A DNA stretch of 64,000 nucleotides from Bauldia sp963759235 (GTDB lineage Bacteria; Pseudomonadota; Alphaproteobacteria; Rhizobiales; Kaistiaceae): the NCBI GenBank assembly GCA_963759235.1, contig CAVWYO010000005.1, forward strand, positions 1 to 64,000. Direction: 5' to 3'. Shown in pieces: positions 16,999 through 26,181 of the stretch. The translations under genes were made by a program, and so were the position numbers. Within the stretch, counting starts at the first letter, position 1. The number at the start of each line of letters is the position of its first letter. The notes under the pieces are model-generated. The model made no database searches. It saw only the letters and a list, made by a program, of their open reading frames with translations, and had not been told where the DNA came from.

Positions 16999-17851
16999 GG
17001 ATCAGAAGACGTAGAAATCGGTATGGTCGATCGCCGGTGCGCCGCTGAGGTGGGCGAACTTGACGGCGTCGGCGCCGCCCTTGCCGTCCTTGTCGTAGAA
17101 GAGGTTGCCGGTGTTGGCGTCGTAGATGACGCGGTCGTTGCCGTCGTGGGCGTGGGTCCCCTTGTGAAACTTCTCCGGGGACAATCCCCCTGCCGGCCCG
17201 ATATGCTTGAAGAAGCTGGCGACAAGCCCGATCAAATCCTCACCGTGGAAAAAGTCCTTGATGACGTCGGCATTAGCCGGCCCGGGGGTCTCGTCGAAAT
17301 AGAAGATGTCCCCGCCAGGCCCGCCGGTCAGCACATCCTTGCCTTTCCCGCCGAAGAGCGCATCGGAGCCGCTCTGCCCGAACAGCTTGTCCTTGCCAGA
17401 GCCGCCGAAGATCAGATCGCCGCCGTCGCCGATGTTGTCGTAATCTTTCCAGTATCCGTACAGCTTGTCGTTGCCTTTCCCGCCATAGATCGCGTCGCTG
17501 CCGGCCCAGCCGGTGATCAAATCGCCGCCGGTACCGCCATAGAGGCCATCGCCGCTTGACCCCCCGTCGATCGTGTCGTCGCCGCTTTGTCCTTTGATCA
17601 GGGCGTAGCCAGTTGCCAGATCGTAGTAGTCGAGATCGTCATTGCCGCCGCCGCCATAGATCTGAGTGAAGCCGCCGAAGGTGCTCTGGAGGAAGTCCTT
17701 ACCTCCGTTGCCGTGCATCTCGTAATAGTCGCCGCTCGCCGAATCCGGACCGTTGGTGCCGATATAGACTCCGTCGCTCATCGTTTGCCTCGCGGTACCG
17801 CACAGAACTGCTCACGCAATCACACTACACCGTCGGCGCGAAGGTCGCATC
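16999..17851. repeat. RTX tandem duplication, copy A (853 bp)
   Basis: This copy covers a whole RTX gene plus about 70 bases upstream of its start. It matches 17912-18764 along its whole length with scattered substitutions and compensating one-base gaps only. The two copies are separated by 60 unrelated bases. Confidence 0.88.
17002..17781 (-). CDS. RTX (hemolysin-type calcium-binding) protein, copy A
   Basis: A 259-residue acidic, glycine-rich protein built mostly of RTX nonapeptide-like repeats (GGSGKDKLFG, GGKGNDKLYG types) that bind Ca2+ in a parallel beta-roll once outside the cell. The C-terminus (VIYDANTGNLFYDKDGKGG, then a final FYVF) resembles the serralysin-type secretion region recognised by type I exporters. 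There is no N-terminal signal peptide and no enzymatic domain, so it is a bare beta-roll. It is nearly identical to the gene at 17915-18694. No type I secretion genes lie in this window. Confidence 0.85.
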   Translation of the reverse strand: MSDGVYIGTNGPDSASGDYYEMHGNGGKDFLQSTFGGFTQIYGGGGNDDLDYYDLATGYALIKGQSGDDTIDGGSSGDGLYGGTGGDLITGWAGSDAIYGGKGNDKLYGYWKDYDNIGDGGDLIFGGSGKDKLFGQSGSDALFGGKGKDVLTGGPGGDIFYFDETPGPANADVIKDFFHGEDLIGLVASFFKHIGPAGGLSPEKFHKGTHAHDGNDRVIYDANTGNLFYDKDGKGGADAVKFAHLSGAPAIDHTDFYVF

Positions 17852-17911
17852 AGTGTCCATTTTCGCCTCGCCGTTGGGTGCGGGGCTTCGGCGGATCGCT
17901 CTCGCAGTGCC

Positions 17912-18764
17912 GGATCAGAAGACGTAGAAATCGGTATGGTCGATCGACGGTGCGCCGCTGAGGTGGGCAAACTTGACCGCGTCGGCACCGCCCTTGCCGT
18001 CCTTGTCGTAGAAGAGGTTGCCAGTGTTGGCGTCGTAGATGACGCGGTCGTTGTTGTCGTGGGCGTGGGTCCCCTTGTGGAACCTGCCCGCGGACAATAC
18101 CCCCGTCGGCCCGATGTGCTTGAAGAAGCTGGCGATGAGCTCGATCGTATCGTCTATGTGGGAGAAGTCCTTGATGACGTCGGCGTTCGCCGGTCCGGGG
18201 GGCTCGCTGAAATAGAAGACGTCGCCATCCGGCCCGCCGGTCAGCACATCCTTGCCTTTCCCGCCGAAGAGCGCATCGGGGCCGCTCTGCCCGAACAGCT
18301 TGTCCTTGCCCGAGCCGCCGTAGATGGCGTCGCCGCCGTCGTTGCTGCTGTCGTAAAAATTCCAGTAACCGTAGAGCTTGTCGTTGCCTTTCCCACCGTA
18401 GATCAAGTCGCCGGAAGCCCAGCCGGTGATCAAATCGTCGCCGGTACCGCCATAGAGGTCATCGCCGCTTGACCCTCCGTCGATGGTGTCGTCGCCGCTT
18501 TGTCCCTTGATCAGGGCGTAGCTGGCTGCCGTGTCGCTGTAGTCCAAATGGTCATTGCCGCCGCCGCCATAGATCTGAGTGAAGCCGCCGAAGGTGCTCT
18601 CGAGCGTGTCCTTACCTCCCTTGCCGTGCATCTCGTAATAGTCGCCGATTGCCGAATCCGGGCCGCTGGTGCCGATATAGACTCCGTCGCTCATCGCTTT
18701 GCCTCGTGGTACCCCACAGAACTGCTCACGCAATCACAATACACTGTCGGCGCGAAGTCGCATC
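17912..18764. repeat. RTX tandem duplication, copy B (853 bp)
   Basis: Second member of the tandem pair, the same length as copy A. The conserved upstream 70 bases (through CAGAACTGCTCACGCAATCA, read on the plus strand) indicate that the promoter was duplicated with the gene. Confidence 0.88.
17915..18694 (-). CDS. RTX (hemolysin-type calcium-binding) protein, copy B
   Basis: A 259-residue paralogue of the adjacent RTX protein, beginning MSDGVYIGTSGPDSAIGDYY, with the same beta-roll repeats and the same C-terminal secretion-like end (DFYVF). The start at 18694 is chosen because the other copy starts at the same residue. Differences between copies are mostly single substitutions, for example IDDTIELIASFF here against GEDLIGLVASFF. 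The duplicated promoter region suggests both are expressed separately. Its immediate upstream neighbour is the TIR-STAND gene, whose end is about 120 bases away. Confidence 0.85.
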   Translation of the reverse strand: MSDGVYIGTSGPDSAIGDYYEMHGKGGKDTLESTFGGFTQIYGGGGNDHLDYSDTAASYALIKGQSGDDTIDGGSSGDDLYGGTGDDLITGWASGDLIYGGKGNDKLYGYWNFYDSSNDGGDAIYGGSGKDKLFGQSGPDALFGGKGKDVLTGGPDGDVFYFSEPPGPANADVIKDFSHIDDTIELIASFFKHIGPTGVLSAGRFHKGTHAHDNNDRVIYDANTGNLFYDKDGKGGADAVKFAHLSGAPSIDHTDFYVF

Positions 18765-18813
18765 GTTCAATCGATGACGCCGGGCCGGCAGGGGCCGCCG
18801 GTCATCCAGCCGC

Positions 18814-21800
18814 TCACCGCGCCACCGGCTGCCCGTCGCCGGCCGGGGGCAGTGCGGCGAGCTTGCGGTTCAGCCAACCGATCCAGCCTTGCTGCTCCGC
18901 CGGGAGGCCGCGGTCGGCGTCGAGCCCTTCCAGGATGGCCAGCGCCTCGCGATAGGGAGGCCCCGGGTCGTCCGAGACGCTGGCGACTTTGGCCAGCGCG
19001 ACGACGATGTCGGTTTGCGTCGCGCCGCCGCCGCCGAGCGGGGCCAGCTTGCGGGCGACGGCGAGGCTTTCCCGATAGGCGGCGAGCGCTCCCGAGGCGT
19101 CGCCGGCATCGCGCTTCATGTCGCCGAGTTCTGATCATATCCGCCGCAAGCTCATGTCCGACCTCGACGTTGCCGGGCTCTTGCGCCGCCTGCCGACGGG
19201 CGATGGCGAGGATTTCCTGGCAGGAACCGAGGGCGCTCACCGGGTCGCCGGCGCGGAACTCGGCGGTGGCAAGCTTGTCGAGGCTCGCGGTCAAGTCGCG
19301 CCGCGCCTCTGGATTGGCGGCGTCGGCGTTGGCAATCTTGCGGCGGATGGCGGCGGCCTTCTCATAGGCGGCGAGCGCGGCCTGCGGGTAGCCTGCCTTC
19401 AGCTTGCGGTCGGCGTCGATCAGTTCCACCAAACTCGCCAGGCTCTCCTTGTACGCGGCCAGCGCCCCGTCCCGGTCGCCTACGTCAAGCCGCACGTCGC
19501 CAAGCTTGTTGAGGCTCGCCGAGAGGTCCCCCCGGAATGCGCCGTTGGCGGGGCTCTGTGCGGCAAGATTGCGCGCAAACACGACGCTCTCCTCATAGGC
19601 GGCGTGCGCGCTCGCCCGATCGCCGGCCTCAAGCTTCAGGTCGCCGAGCTTGCCGAGGCTCGCCCAGGCGTCGCGCTGGAACGCCAGATTGCCGGGGTCC
19701 TGCGCAGCCAGCTTGCGGGTGATGGGCAGCACCTCGGCATAGGCGCCGAGCGCCGCCTCCCGGTCGCCGGCCTCGAGCTTCAGATCGGCAAGCTTGATGA
19801 GATTGCTCGCCAGAAAGCTTTGTGCCGCCGCATCGGAAGGGTCGAGCGCCGCCAAATCGCGGGCGAGCGGGACGTTCTCCTCATAGGCGGCGAGGGCGCC
19901 TTGCCGGTCGTCGACCCGAAGCTTCACGTCGCCCAGCCGGGCGAGGCTCTCGGACAGGTCGCGACGCGCCTCGGCGCTGCCGGGATCCCGCGCCGCCAGC
20001 TCGCGGGCGATGGCCAAACCGCGATTGGCCGCATCGAGCGCGGCATCCATGGCGTTCGCCGACACGTAGGTGTCGACGAAACTGGCGAACATGGCGTAGC
20101 GGGTGCGTTGCAGAGACGGATCGTCGGGGGCGGCCTTGGCCAGCTGATCGACCGTCTGGCGGACGGTGTCGAGGATCTTGGCCATGGTTTCGATGTGGAT
20201 ATCGGCAACCCGGCTGAGGCGCTGAACCGCGTCGAAGACCAAAGTGTCGACGGCCTGCTTGGCCGCGGCGAAATTGCGCTCGGCCCGCTGCTTTTCCTCT
20301 TCCGCCTGCGCCTTGGCGGTGACCGCCGCGGTCGCCTGCCGGCCCGCCTCGATCCATTGGAAGACGGCCACCCCGGCGAGCCCGGTCACCAGAATGAGCG
20401 CGACCACCGCCACCTGGAGCATGCGACGGCGAAGACGCTCGCGCTGCGCCCGTTCGCGCTCGCGATCCTCGCGCTCGCGCGCCTCGCGTTGCATGCTCTG
20501 CTCGATGAACTGCCGATCGGTGTCGGGAAGGTCCTCGGCACGGCGGGCAAGCCAGCTTTGTGCCTCGGTCAGCGCAAGCCCCATGAGCAGGGCATCGTCG
20601 TGGCCGGATTCGGGGGCCGCCTCCCACCGCCGCCGGTCGGCTTCCAGCCCGCTCCGCCAGACCAGGAATTCGCGCTCGGCGGCGATCCATTCGCGAAGCT
20701 GCGCCCAGCGCCGGAAGATCGCCTCATGCGCCACCTCCACATAGGTCTCGCCGCCCTCCGGAGTTGCCGTCACCAATAGCCGGTGGGGATGGTCGGCAAG
20801 CTCGGTGACCAGCCGCCATTCTTCGGCGGAGAACTCCGACCTGAGCGCCCGCCGCCGGGTCGGCTCGCCGTCCTCGCGCACCGTCGCGAGCTTCAGGGTG
20901 AGAAGCCGGCGGAGCCGATCCCTGGCGTCCGGATGGCGGGCGAGGAAGGCGTCGGCCCGGTCGGCGAGGATGCCGCCGAGCTCCATCGCCTGGGGCGGGA
21001 GCCGCAGCACCCCGTCGCCGCGGGCAACCATTTCCGTCCACATGTCGTCGAGCAGGTAGGAGAGGAGGGGCAGGGCGCCGGCATCCTTCGCCGATTCCTC
21101 CGCCGCGCGGCGGGCGAGGTCGACGGCGAGCTGATCGCGCTCGAAGCGCGCCGACAGCATTTGCGCCGGGCGGCTGACGACTTCCAGAAGCTCCTTTTCG
21201 CGGAGCGGCGGCACGTTGATCTGCCGGTGGACGGCAAAGAGCGCGGCGTCGTTCTGCAGCGCGCCGAAGAAGTCGGCGCGGAGGCTCATCATGGCGAAGA
21301 GCCGCTTGTCTCCCGCCGCCTCGGCGATCAGCTGCGAGAATCGGTGCCGCTGGCCCTCCTCGGAGCGGGTGTAGAGTTCCTCGCCCTGGTCGATGTAGAG
21401 GAAGAAGGCGGCGGGCTTCGGCTGGCCGAGTTCCTCGTAGCGGCGCTCGGTGGCATCGAGCAGGCCGGAAAGCGTCGCCGCGCCGCTGCTTAGCGCGTCG
21501 ATCCAGCCCTTGCGGCGGACCTCCCATTGCGGGTCGGTCGCGTCGAACTGCCAGGTGCGGAGGAAGGGCTCGATCAGCGCGTTGACCGGGTCGGTGCCGG
21601 GGGTCAGCTTGAGGAAGCACCAGCGACGGCTTTCCGCGAACAGATGCGGCCACGTTTCGGTGGTGCCGGCATCCTCCGGCCAGGCCTGACGTTTCAGCGC
21701 GCCGAGGACGCCGGCCTGCGCCAGCGACGATTTGCCGACCCCGGAATTGCCGATCAGCACCGCAAGCGTGTCCGGTGCCGCCGCGATCGCGGTAAGCGCG

Positions 21801-22312
21801 TTGACCGTTTCGCGGTCGCGGCCGAAGAAGAAATCGGTGTCGGCCTCGGTCATCGCGGCGAGGCCGCGATAGGGGGCGGTGTGCCGCCACAATTCGCCCG
21901 GCCGTGCCCCGTCGCCGGCGACGGCGTCCTTCAACTTAGCCAGCGTCTCGCCCGATGTCGGGTCGGCGGTGACGATCCAGTGGACCTGGCGGAGAAACGG
22001 CAGGCCGGGGGCAGGGTGGCCCTCGAGGAGGATGAGGACAACGGGGAAGTCCGGCGTCTTCACCCGCTTGTCGAGCGCCTCGTAGTATTCGATCACCTGC
22101 CAGGCGCCGAGCCCGTTCGCCCCGACGATGATGACGAAGGCGCCGGCCTCGTCGATGGCCTGGGCGAGCTTAGGCAGCCAGTAGCCACCGGCGCGCAGCG
22201 TCTTCGGGGCGAAGAAGATGTCGGCGTGGGGAAGCTCGGCGCGGAGCCGGGCCTCGAGCGCTTCGACCAGGGGCAGGTCCAGCGAGTTGTAGCTCAGAAA
22301 CCAGCGGGGCAT
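18814..22312 (-). CDS. TIR-STAND NTPase-membrane-TPR protein (immune-sensor-like), frameshift near the C-terminus
   Basis: A protein of about 1,165 residues. Residues 1-125 form a TIR domain: WFLSYNSLD start and GAWQVIEYYEALD, where E75 occupies the usual catalytic-Glu position of NAD-cleaving TIRs. Residues 160-560 are a STAND-type NTPase: FFFGRDRET, Walker A LIGNSGVGKSSL (187-196) and FLYIDQGEEL (304-313), the DQ-x-EEL form of the nSTAND1 group. A charged coiled coil (EREDRERERAQRERLRRR) leads to one membrane helix near 630-655. From about 740 come five or more TPR-like repeats of the A-Y-E-E/LGDVKL type. Frame is lost near 19130; the last TPR continues in the next frame (ELGDMKRDAGDASGALAAYR) to a stop at 18814. 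The original frame instead runs to 18767 as arginine-rich nonsense. It resembles bacterial NLR-like antiphage proteins; that role is inferred. Confidence 0.85.
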
Positions 22313-22464
22313 ATGGGCTGAACACCGGGCTTTGCGAAGTGCCGCACGGGCCTTCGCGCCTTCCCCTCCCGGCGACTATACCCGGCGTTGCAGCGCGGTC
22401 AAAGAATTCGCGGCACGGCTTTCCCGGCTCGCTATTCGTTTTTTCGCATGACAATAAAGGAACC

Positions 22465-24123
22465 ATGAACGCGACGAGCGACCTTCCTCCCCGCGAATCC
22501 ATGGAATTCGACGTGGTGATCGTCGGGGCCGGGCCGGCCGGGCTGGCGGCGGCGATCCGGCTGAAGCAAGTGGCGCCCGACCTCGCCGTCGTCGTGCTCG
22601 AGAAGGGCGCCGAGGTCGGCGCCCATATCCTCTCCGGCGCGGTGATCGATCCGATCGGCCTCGACCGCCTGCTGCCGGGGTGGCGGGAGGAGGAGACGCC
22701 GGTCAGCCAGCCGGTCACCGCCGACCGCTTCCTCTGGTTCGGTCCGGGCGGCGCGGTGCGGCTTCCCAACCTCGTCATGCCGCCGCTGATGAGCAATCAC
22801 GGGGCCTTCATCGCCTCGCTCGGCGATGTCTGCCGCTGGCTGGCGGCGAAGGCGGAGGCGCTCGGCGTCGAAATCTTTCCCGGCTTCGCCGCCACCGAGG
22901 CGCTGTTTTCGGCGAACGGCGCGGTCGCCGGCGTCGCCACCGGCGACATGGGCATCGGCAAGGACGGCAAGCCCAAGCCGACCTTCCAGCGCGGCATGGA
23001 GCTCCGCGCCAAATACACGCTGATCGCCGAGGGCGCCCGCGGCTCGCTCGCCAAGCAACTGATTGCCCGCTTCGGCCTCGCCGAGGGTCGCGAGCCGCAG
23101 AAATACGGGCTCGGCATCAAGGAGCTGTGGCGGGTCAAGGCCGAGAACCACCGGCCGGGACTGGTACAGCACTCGTTCGGCTGGCCGCTCGACAACCGGA
23201 CCGGCGGCGGCTCGTTCGTCTATCACTACGGCGACAAGCTGGCGGCAGTCGGCTTCGTGGTTCACCTCAACTACGCCAATCCCCATCTGTCGCCGTTCGG
23301 CGTGTTCCAGCAGTTCAAGACCCACCCCGCTATCCGCTCGATGCTGGACGGCGGCGAGCGGCTCGCCTACGGGGCGCGGGCCATCACCGAAGGCGGCTAT
23401 CAGTCGGTGCCGAAGCTGGTCTTCCCGGGCGGGGCGCTGGTCGGCTGCGCCGCCGGCTTCGTCAACGTCCCGCGCATCAAGGGGAGCCACAACGCCATCC
23501 TCTCAGGCATGCTCGCCGCCGAGCGGGTGGCCGAGGCGATCGGCGCCGGCCGCTCGAACGACGAAGTGACCGGCTACGAGGAGGCGTGGCGCGATTCGGA
23601 CATCGGCCGCGACCTCCGTCCGGTCCGCAACGTCAAGCCGCTGTGGTCGAAGCTCGGGACGGTTGGCGGAGTGATTGCGGGCGGCCTCGACATGTGGCTG
23701 AGCGCGGCCGGTCTTTCGCCGTTCGGCACGATGCGCCACGGCAAGCCCGACTACGCCGCGACGCGGCCGGCCGCCAAGGCGAGGCCGGTCGCCTATCCGA
23801 AACCCGACGGTACCGAGACCTTCGACCGGCTCTCCTCGGTGTTCCTCGCCGGCGTCAGCCACGAGGAGGACCAGCCGCCACACCTGCAGGTCGCCGACAT
23901 GGCGCTGCAAAAGACCTCGGAGCACGACGTCTATGGCGGCCCGTCGGCGCGCTACTGCCCGGCGGCGGTGTATGAGTGGGTCGGCGAGGGCGAGGCGCTG
24001 CGTTACCAGATCAACGCAGCCAACTGCGTTCATTGCAAAACCTGCGATATCAAGGACCCCAACCAGAACATCAATTGGGTGCCGCCGGAGGGCGGCGGCG
24101 GTCCGAGCTACCGGGGAATGTAG
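22465..24123 (+). CDS. electron-transfer flavoprotein-ubiquinone oxidoreductase
   Basis: A 552-residue inner-membrane-associated enzyme passing electrons from ETF (fatty-acid and amino-acid oxidation) to ubiquinone. Features are the FAD loop VVIVGAGPAGLAAAIRL near residues 15-31, the ETF-QO-typical AHILSGAVIDP segment, and a C-terminal 4Fe-4S site whose ligands are seen in RYCPAAVYEW and NCVHCKTCDIKDP near 495-530. Length agrees with the family. The start at 22465 is supported by AAAGGA just upstream. It is transcribed alone; the divergent TIR-STAND gene lies about 150 bases upstream. Confidence 0.95.
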   Translation: MNATSDLPPRESMEFDVVIVGAGPAGLAAAIRLKQVAPDLAVVVLEKGAEVGAHILSGAVIDPIGLDRLLPGWREEETPVSQPVTADRFLWFGPGGAVRLPNLVMPPLMSNHGAFIASLGDVCRWLAAKAEALGVEIFPGFAATEALFSANGAVAGVATGDMGIGKDGKPKPTFQRGMELRAKYTLIAEGARGSLAKQLIARFGLAEGREPQKYGLGIKELWRVKAENHRPGLVQHSFGWPLDNRTGGGSFVYHYGDKLAAVGFVVHLNYANPHLSPFGVFQQFKTHPAIRSMLDGGERLAYGARAITEGGYQSVPKLVFPGGALVGCAAGFVNVPRIKGSHNAILSGMLAAERVAEAIGAGRSNDEVTGYEEAWRDSDIGRDLRPVRNVKPLWSKLGTVGGVIAGGLDMWLSAAGLSPFGTMRHGKPDYAATRPAAKARPVAYPKPDGTETFDRLSSVFLAGVSHEEDQPPHLQVADMALQKTSEHDVYGGPSARYCPAAVYEWVGEGEALRYQINAANCVHCKTCDIKDPNQNINWVPPEGGGGPSYRGM

Positions 24124-24125
24124 GC

Positions 24126-24154
24126 TTGACTGCACTAGATGCGTTTACTACATT
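24126..24154 (+). promoter_or_regulatory. candidate promoter of the DUF433/PIN pair
   Basis: TTGACT, 17 bases, then TACATT, located 40 bases upstream of the first gene start and directly after the previous stop codon, in a locally A+T-rich patch. The -35 is five of six and the -10 four of six to consensus. Confidence 0.45.
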
Positions 24155-24193
24155 TATTACGTGAACCAAATGATGGAAACTGGTTGACTGGGA

Positions 24194-24841
24194 ATGAGCG
24201 GGCATCTTGTCACGACGGTCGAAGAAGCGCGGGGCAACATTCTGGGCTACGCGCGGGAGGTGCGACGGAGCGGTGCGCTTCAGGACATCATGTCCTACGC
24301 CCGCGGTTGGTACGGCTGCCGCGACGAAGCCGGGGAGTGGGTCCTGGCACCGAGCAAATTCATCGGCTACGTGGCGAATGATGCCGAAGCGTATTTGAAA
24401 ACCCATCAGCAGCGCGACGGCCGGCTGACCGAAAGACTGCTTGGCCAGTGGTTTGTGGAGATCGCCTCCGGCAGTCCGGTCCACGCGGAGCTGCTGACGG
24501 CGCTGAGAGCGATGTTCGCCCGCGCGGCCAAGACGCCGAACAAGCGACTCCACCTGCATGTTCTCAAGACCGATCTGCCCGTTGCGGCGCGTCCGGTTTC
24601 AGCGGAGCGGTCGGGCGATGCGTTGCTCCGACGCATTACGACCGACCGGGACGTGCTCGGCGGTCGCCCGGCGATCCGCGGATTGCGTATCGGGGTCGGC
24701 GATGTCCTCGACTTGCTGGCTGCCGGGGCAAGTCGCCAGGAAATCATCGCCGACTATCCCTATCTCGAGGACGATGACATCTCGGCGGCGCTCGAATATG
24801 CGGCCCGTTCCGTCGATCATCGCGTGATCCGCGCGGCGTGA
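24194..24841 (+). CDS. DUF433 antitoxin-like protein with an extra N-terminal domain
   Basis: A 215-residue protein. The last 70 residues (RITTDRDVLGGRPAIRGLRI, then VGDVLDLLAAGASRQEIIAD and DDISAALEYAA) are a DUF433 domain, a VapB-like DNA-binding antitoxin fold. The first 130 residues form a separate domain I cannot name, with a conspicuous SYARGWYGCRDEAGEWVLAP and SKFIGYVANDAEAYL segment. Usual DUF433 antitoxins are only about 75-100 residues, so this is an unusual fusion. It sits three bases before the toxin-like gene, as expected for an antitoxin-first pair. It should bind its own promoter, but I see no clear operator. Confidence 0.78.
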   Translation: MSGHLVTTVEEARGNILGYAREVRRSGALQDIMSYARGWYGCRDEAGEWVLAPSKFIGYVANDAEAYLKTHQQRDGRLTERLLGQWFVEIASGSPVHAELLTALRAMFARAAKTPNKRLHLHVLKTDLPVAARPVSAERSGDALLRRITTDRDVLGGRPAIRGLRIGVGDVLDLLAAGASRQEIIADYPYLEDDDISAALEYAARSVDHRVIRAA

Positions 24842-24844
24842 CCC

Positions 24845-25174
24845 GTGCGGTTTCTGGGTGACGCCCAGCTCCCGCCGCGGCTTGCCGGGCTCTTGCATGA
24901 ACTCGGTCATGTGGCGGAGCACGTCGCCGATATCGGTTTGGCGAGCGCGTCCGACACGCGCGTCTGGCGTCATGCGAAGGAGATCGGGGCGGTGATCGTC
25001 ACAAAGGACTCCGATTTTGCGTTCCGCAGGCGCCTTGCCGGAGGCGGTCCGGCCGTGGTCTGGATCCGGCTGGGAAACACCACCAGCCGAGCCCTTGCCG
25101 AAAAGCTGCTGCCGATGATGCCCGAGGTCGTCTCGGCACTGGAAGCCGGCGAGATGCTGGTTGAAGTGCGGTAG
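24845..25174 (+). CDS. DUF5615 PIN-like toxin
   Basis: A 109-residue protein of the Mut7-C/PIN-like nuclease fold: MRFLGDAQLPPRLAGLLHEL (first acidic residue D6), HVAEHVADIGLASASD, IGAVIVTKDSDFAFR with the conserved DSDF acidic pair, and PAVVWIRLGNT. Members pair with DUF433 proteins as type II toxin-antitoxin modules and are thought to cleave RNA. GTG start, three bases after the DUF433 stop, so translation is coupled. Confidence 0.83.
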   Translation: MRFLGDAQLPPRLAGLLHELGHVAEHVADIGLASASDTRVWRHAKEIGAVIVTKDSDFAFRRRLAGGGPAVVWIRLGNTTSRALAEKLLPMMPEVVSALEAGEMLVEVR

Positions 25175-25272
25175 TGCGCCGGAAATCTCGCTTGCCCAGC
25201 CAAAGCAGGGCATTTCGCTCCGGTTGCCGGCCGTGCTAGGAGAGCGGACGATCCTCCCGACGATCTTCGACG

Positions 25273-26181
25273 ATGACCGACCTGCCGACCTCCATCGATG
25301 CAACGCTCGCGCTTCTGCGCGAGGGCGGCTATGTGCCCGACCGGGCGCTGGCGACGGTTCTCTTTCTGTCCTTGAAGATGGGGCGGCCGCTCTTCCTGGA
25401 AGGGGAGGCCGGGGTCGGCAAGACCGAGATCGCCAAGGTGCTCGCCGACCGGCTAGGGCGGAAGCTGATCCGGCTCCAGTGCTACGAAGGTCTCGACACC
25501 GCCAGCGCCGTCTATGAGTGGAACTACGCGGCGCAGATGATCGAGATACGGGCCGCCGAGGCGACCGGCGACATCGACCGCGAGCATCTCGTCGAGGACG
25601 TCTTCTCGGAGCGCTTCCTGATCCGGCGGCCGCTCCTCCAGGCGCTCGATCCGGACCCGGCCGGGCCGCCGATCCTGCTGATCGACGAGCTCGACCGCGC
25701 CGACGAGGCGTTCGAGGCCTACCTCCTCGAGATCCTCGCCGACAATCAGGTGACCATCCCCGAACTCGGCACCATCCGCGCCAGCAAGCCGCCGATCGTC
25801 ATCGTCACCACCAACCGTACCCGCGAGATCCACGACGCGTTGAAGCGGCGCTGCCTCTATCACTGGATTGACTATCCGGATTTCGCCCGCGAGCTGGAGA
25901 TCGTCAGGACCAGGGTGCCGGCGGCCGGCGAGCGCCTGTCGAAGGAGATCGTCGGCTTCGTCCAGCGCCTGCGCAGGGGGGATCTGTTCAAGAACCCCGG
26001 GGTCGCCGAGACGCTCGACTGGGCGGCGGCGCTGACCGAACTCGACCGCACGGCGCTCGACCCGGAAACCATCGCCGAAACGCTCGGTGTCCTGCTCAAA
26101 TACCAGGACGACATCGCCGGTATCGACGCGGAGCGCGCCGGAACGCTCTTGGCGGAGGCGCGGGCGGACGCGGCGGAATGA
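25273..26181 (+). CDS. coxD: MoxR-family AAA+ ATPase (CoxD-like)
   Basis: A 302-residue chaperone ATPase that in CO-dehydrogenase systems helps mature the Mo/Cu active site. Walker A FLEGEAGVGKTE near residues 38-49, Walker B ILLIDELDRADEAFEAYLLE near 137-156, sensor VTTNRTREIHDALKRR near 178-193. It overlaps the next gene by four bases (ATGA at 26178), forming the MoxR-VWA pair typical of coxDE. The gene symbol is by context and homology; the structural coxMSL genes are not in this window. Confidence 0.88.
   Translation: MTDLPTSIDATLALLREGGYVPDRALATVLFLSLKMGRPLFLEGEAGVGKTEIAKVLADRLGRKLIRLQCYEGLDTASAVYEWNYAAQMIEIRAAEATGDIDREHLVEDVFSERFLIRRPLLQALDPDPAGPPILLIDELDRADEAFEAYLLEILADNQVTIPELGTIRASKPPIVIVTTNRTREIHDALKRRCLYHWIDYPDFARELEIVRTRVPAAGERLSKEIVGFVQRLRRGDLFKNPGVAETLDWAAALTELDRTALDPETIAETLGVLLKYQDDIAGIDAERAGTLLAEARADAAE

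Noticed and set aside
16999..18764. RTX pair as a toxin operon with exporter
   Set aside because: No hlyB/hlyD/tolC-like genes nearby and no toxin domain; only bare beta-roll proteins can be claimed.
18767..18813. Extension of the TIR-STAND protein to a stop at 18767
   Set aside because: The tail after residue about 1060 in that frame is Arg/Gly/Pro nonsense, while the neighbouring frame continues the TPR repeat; the natural end is placed at 18814.
19118..20779. 553-codon open frame on the plus strand
   Set aside because: Lies opposite the TPR part of the TIR-STAND protein. Its internal repetition is the mirror of the TPR repeats, not a new repeat protein.
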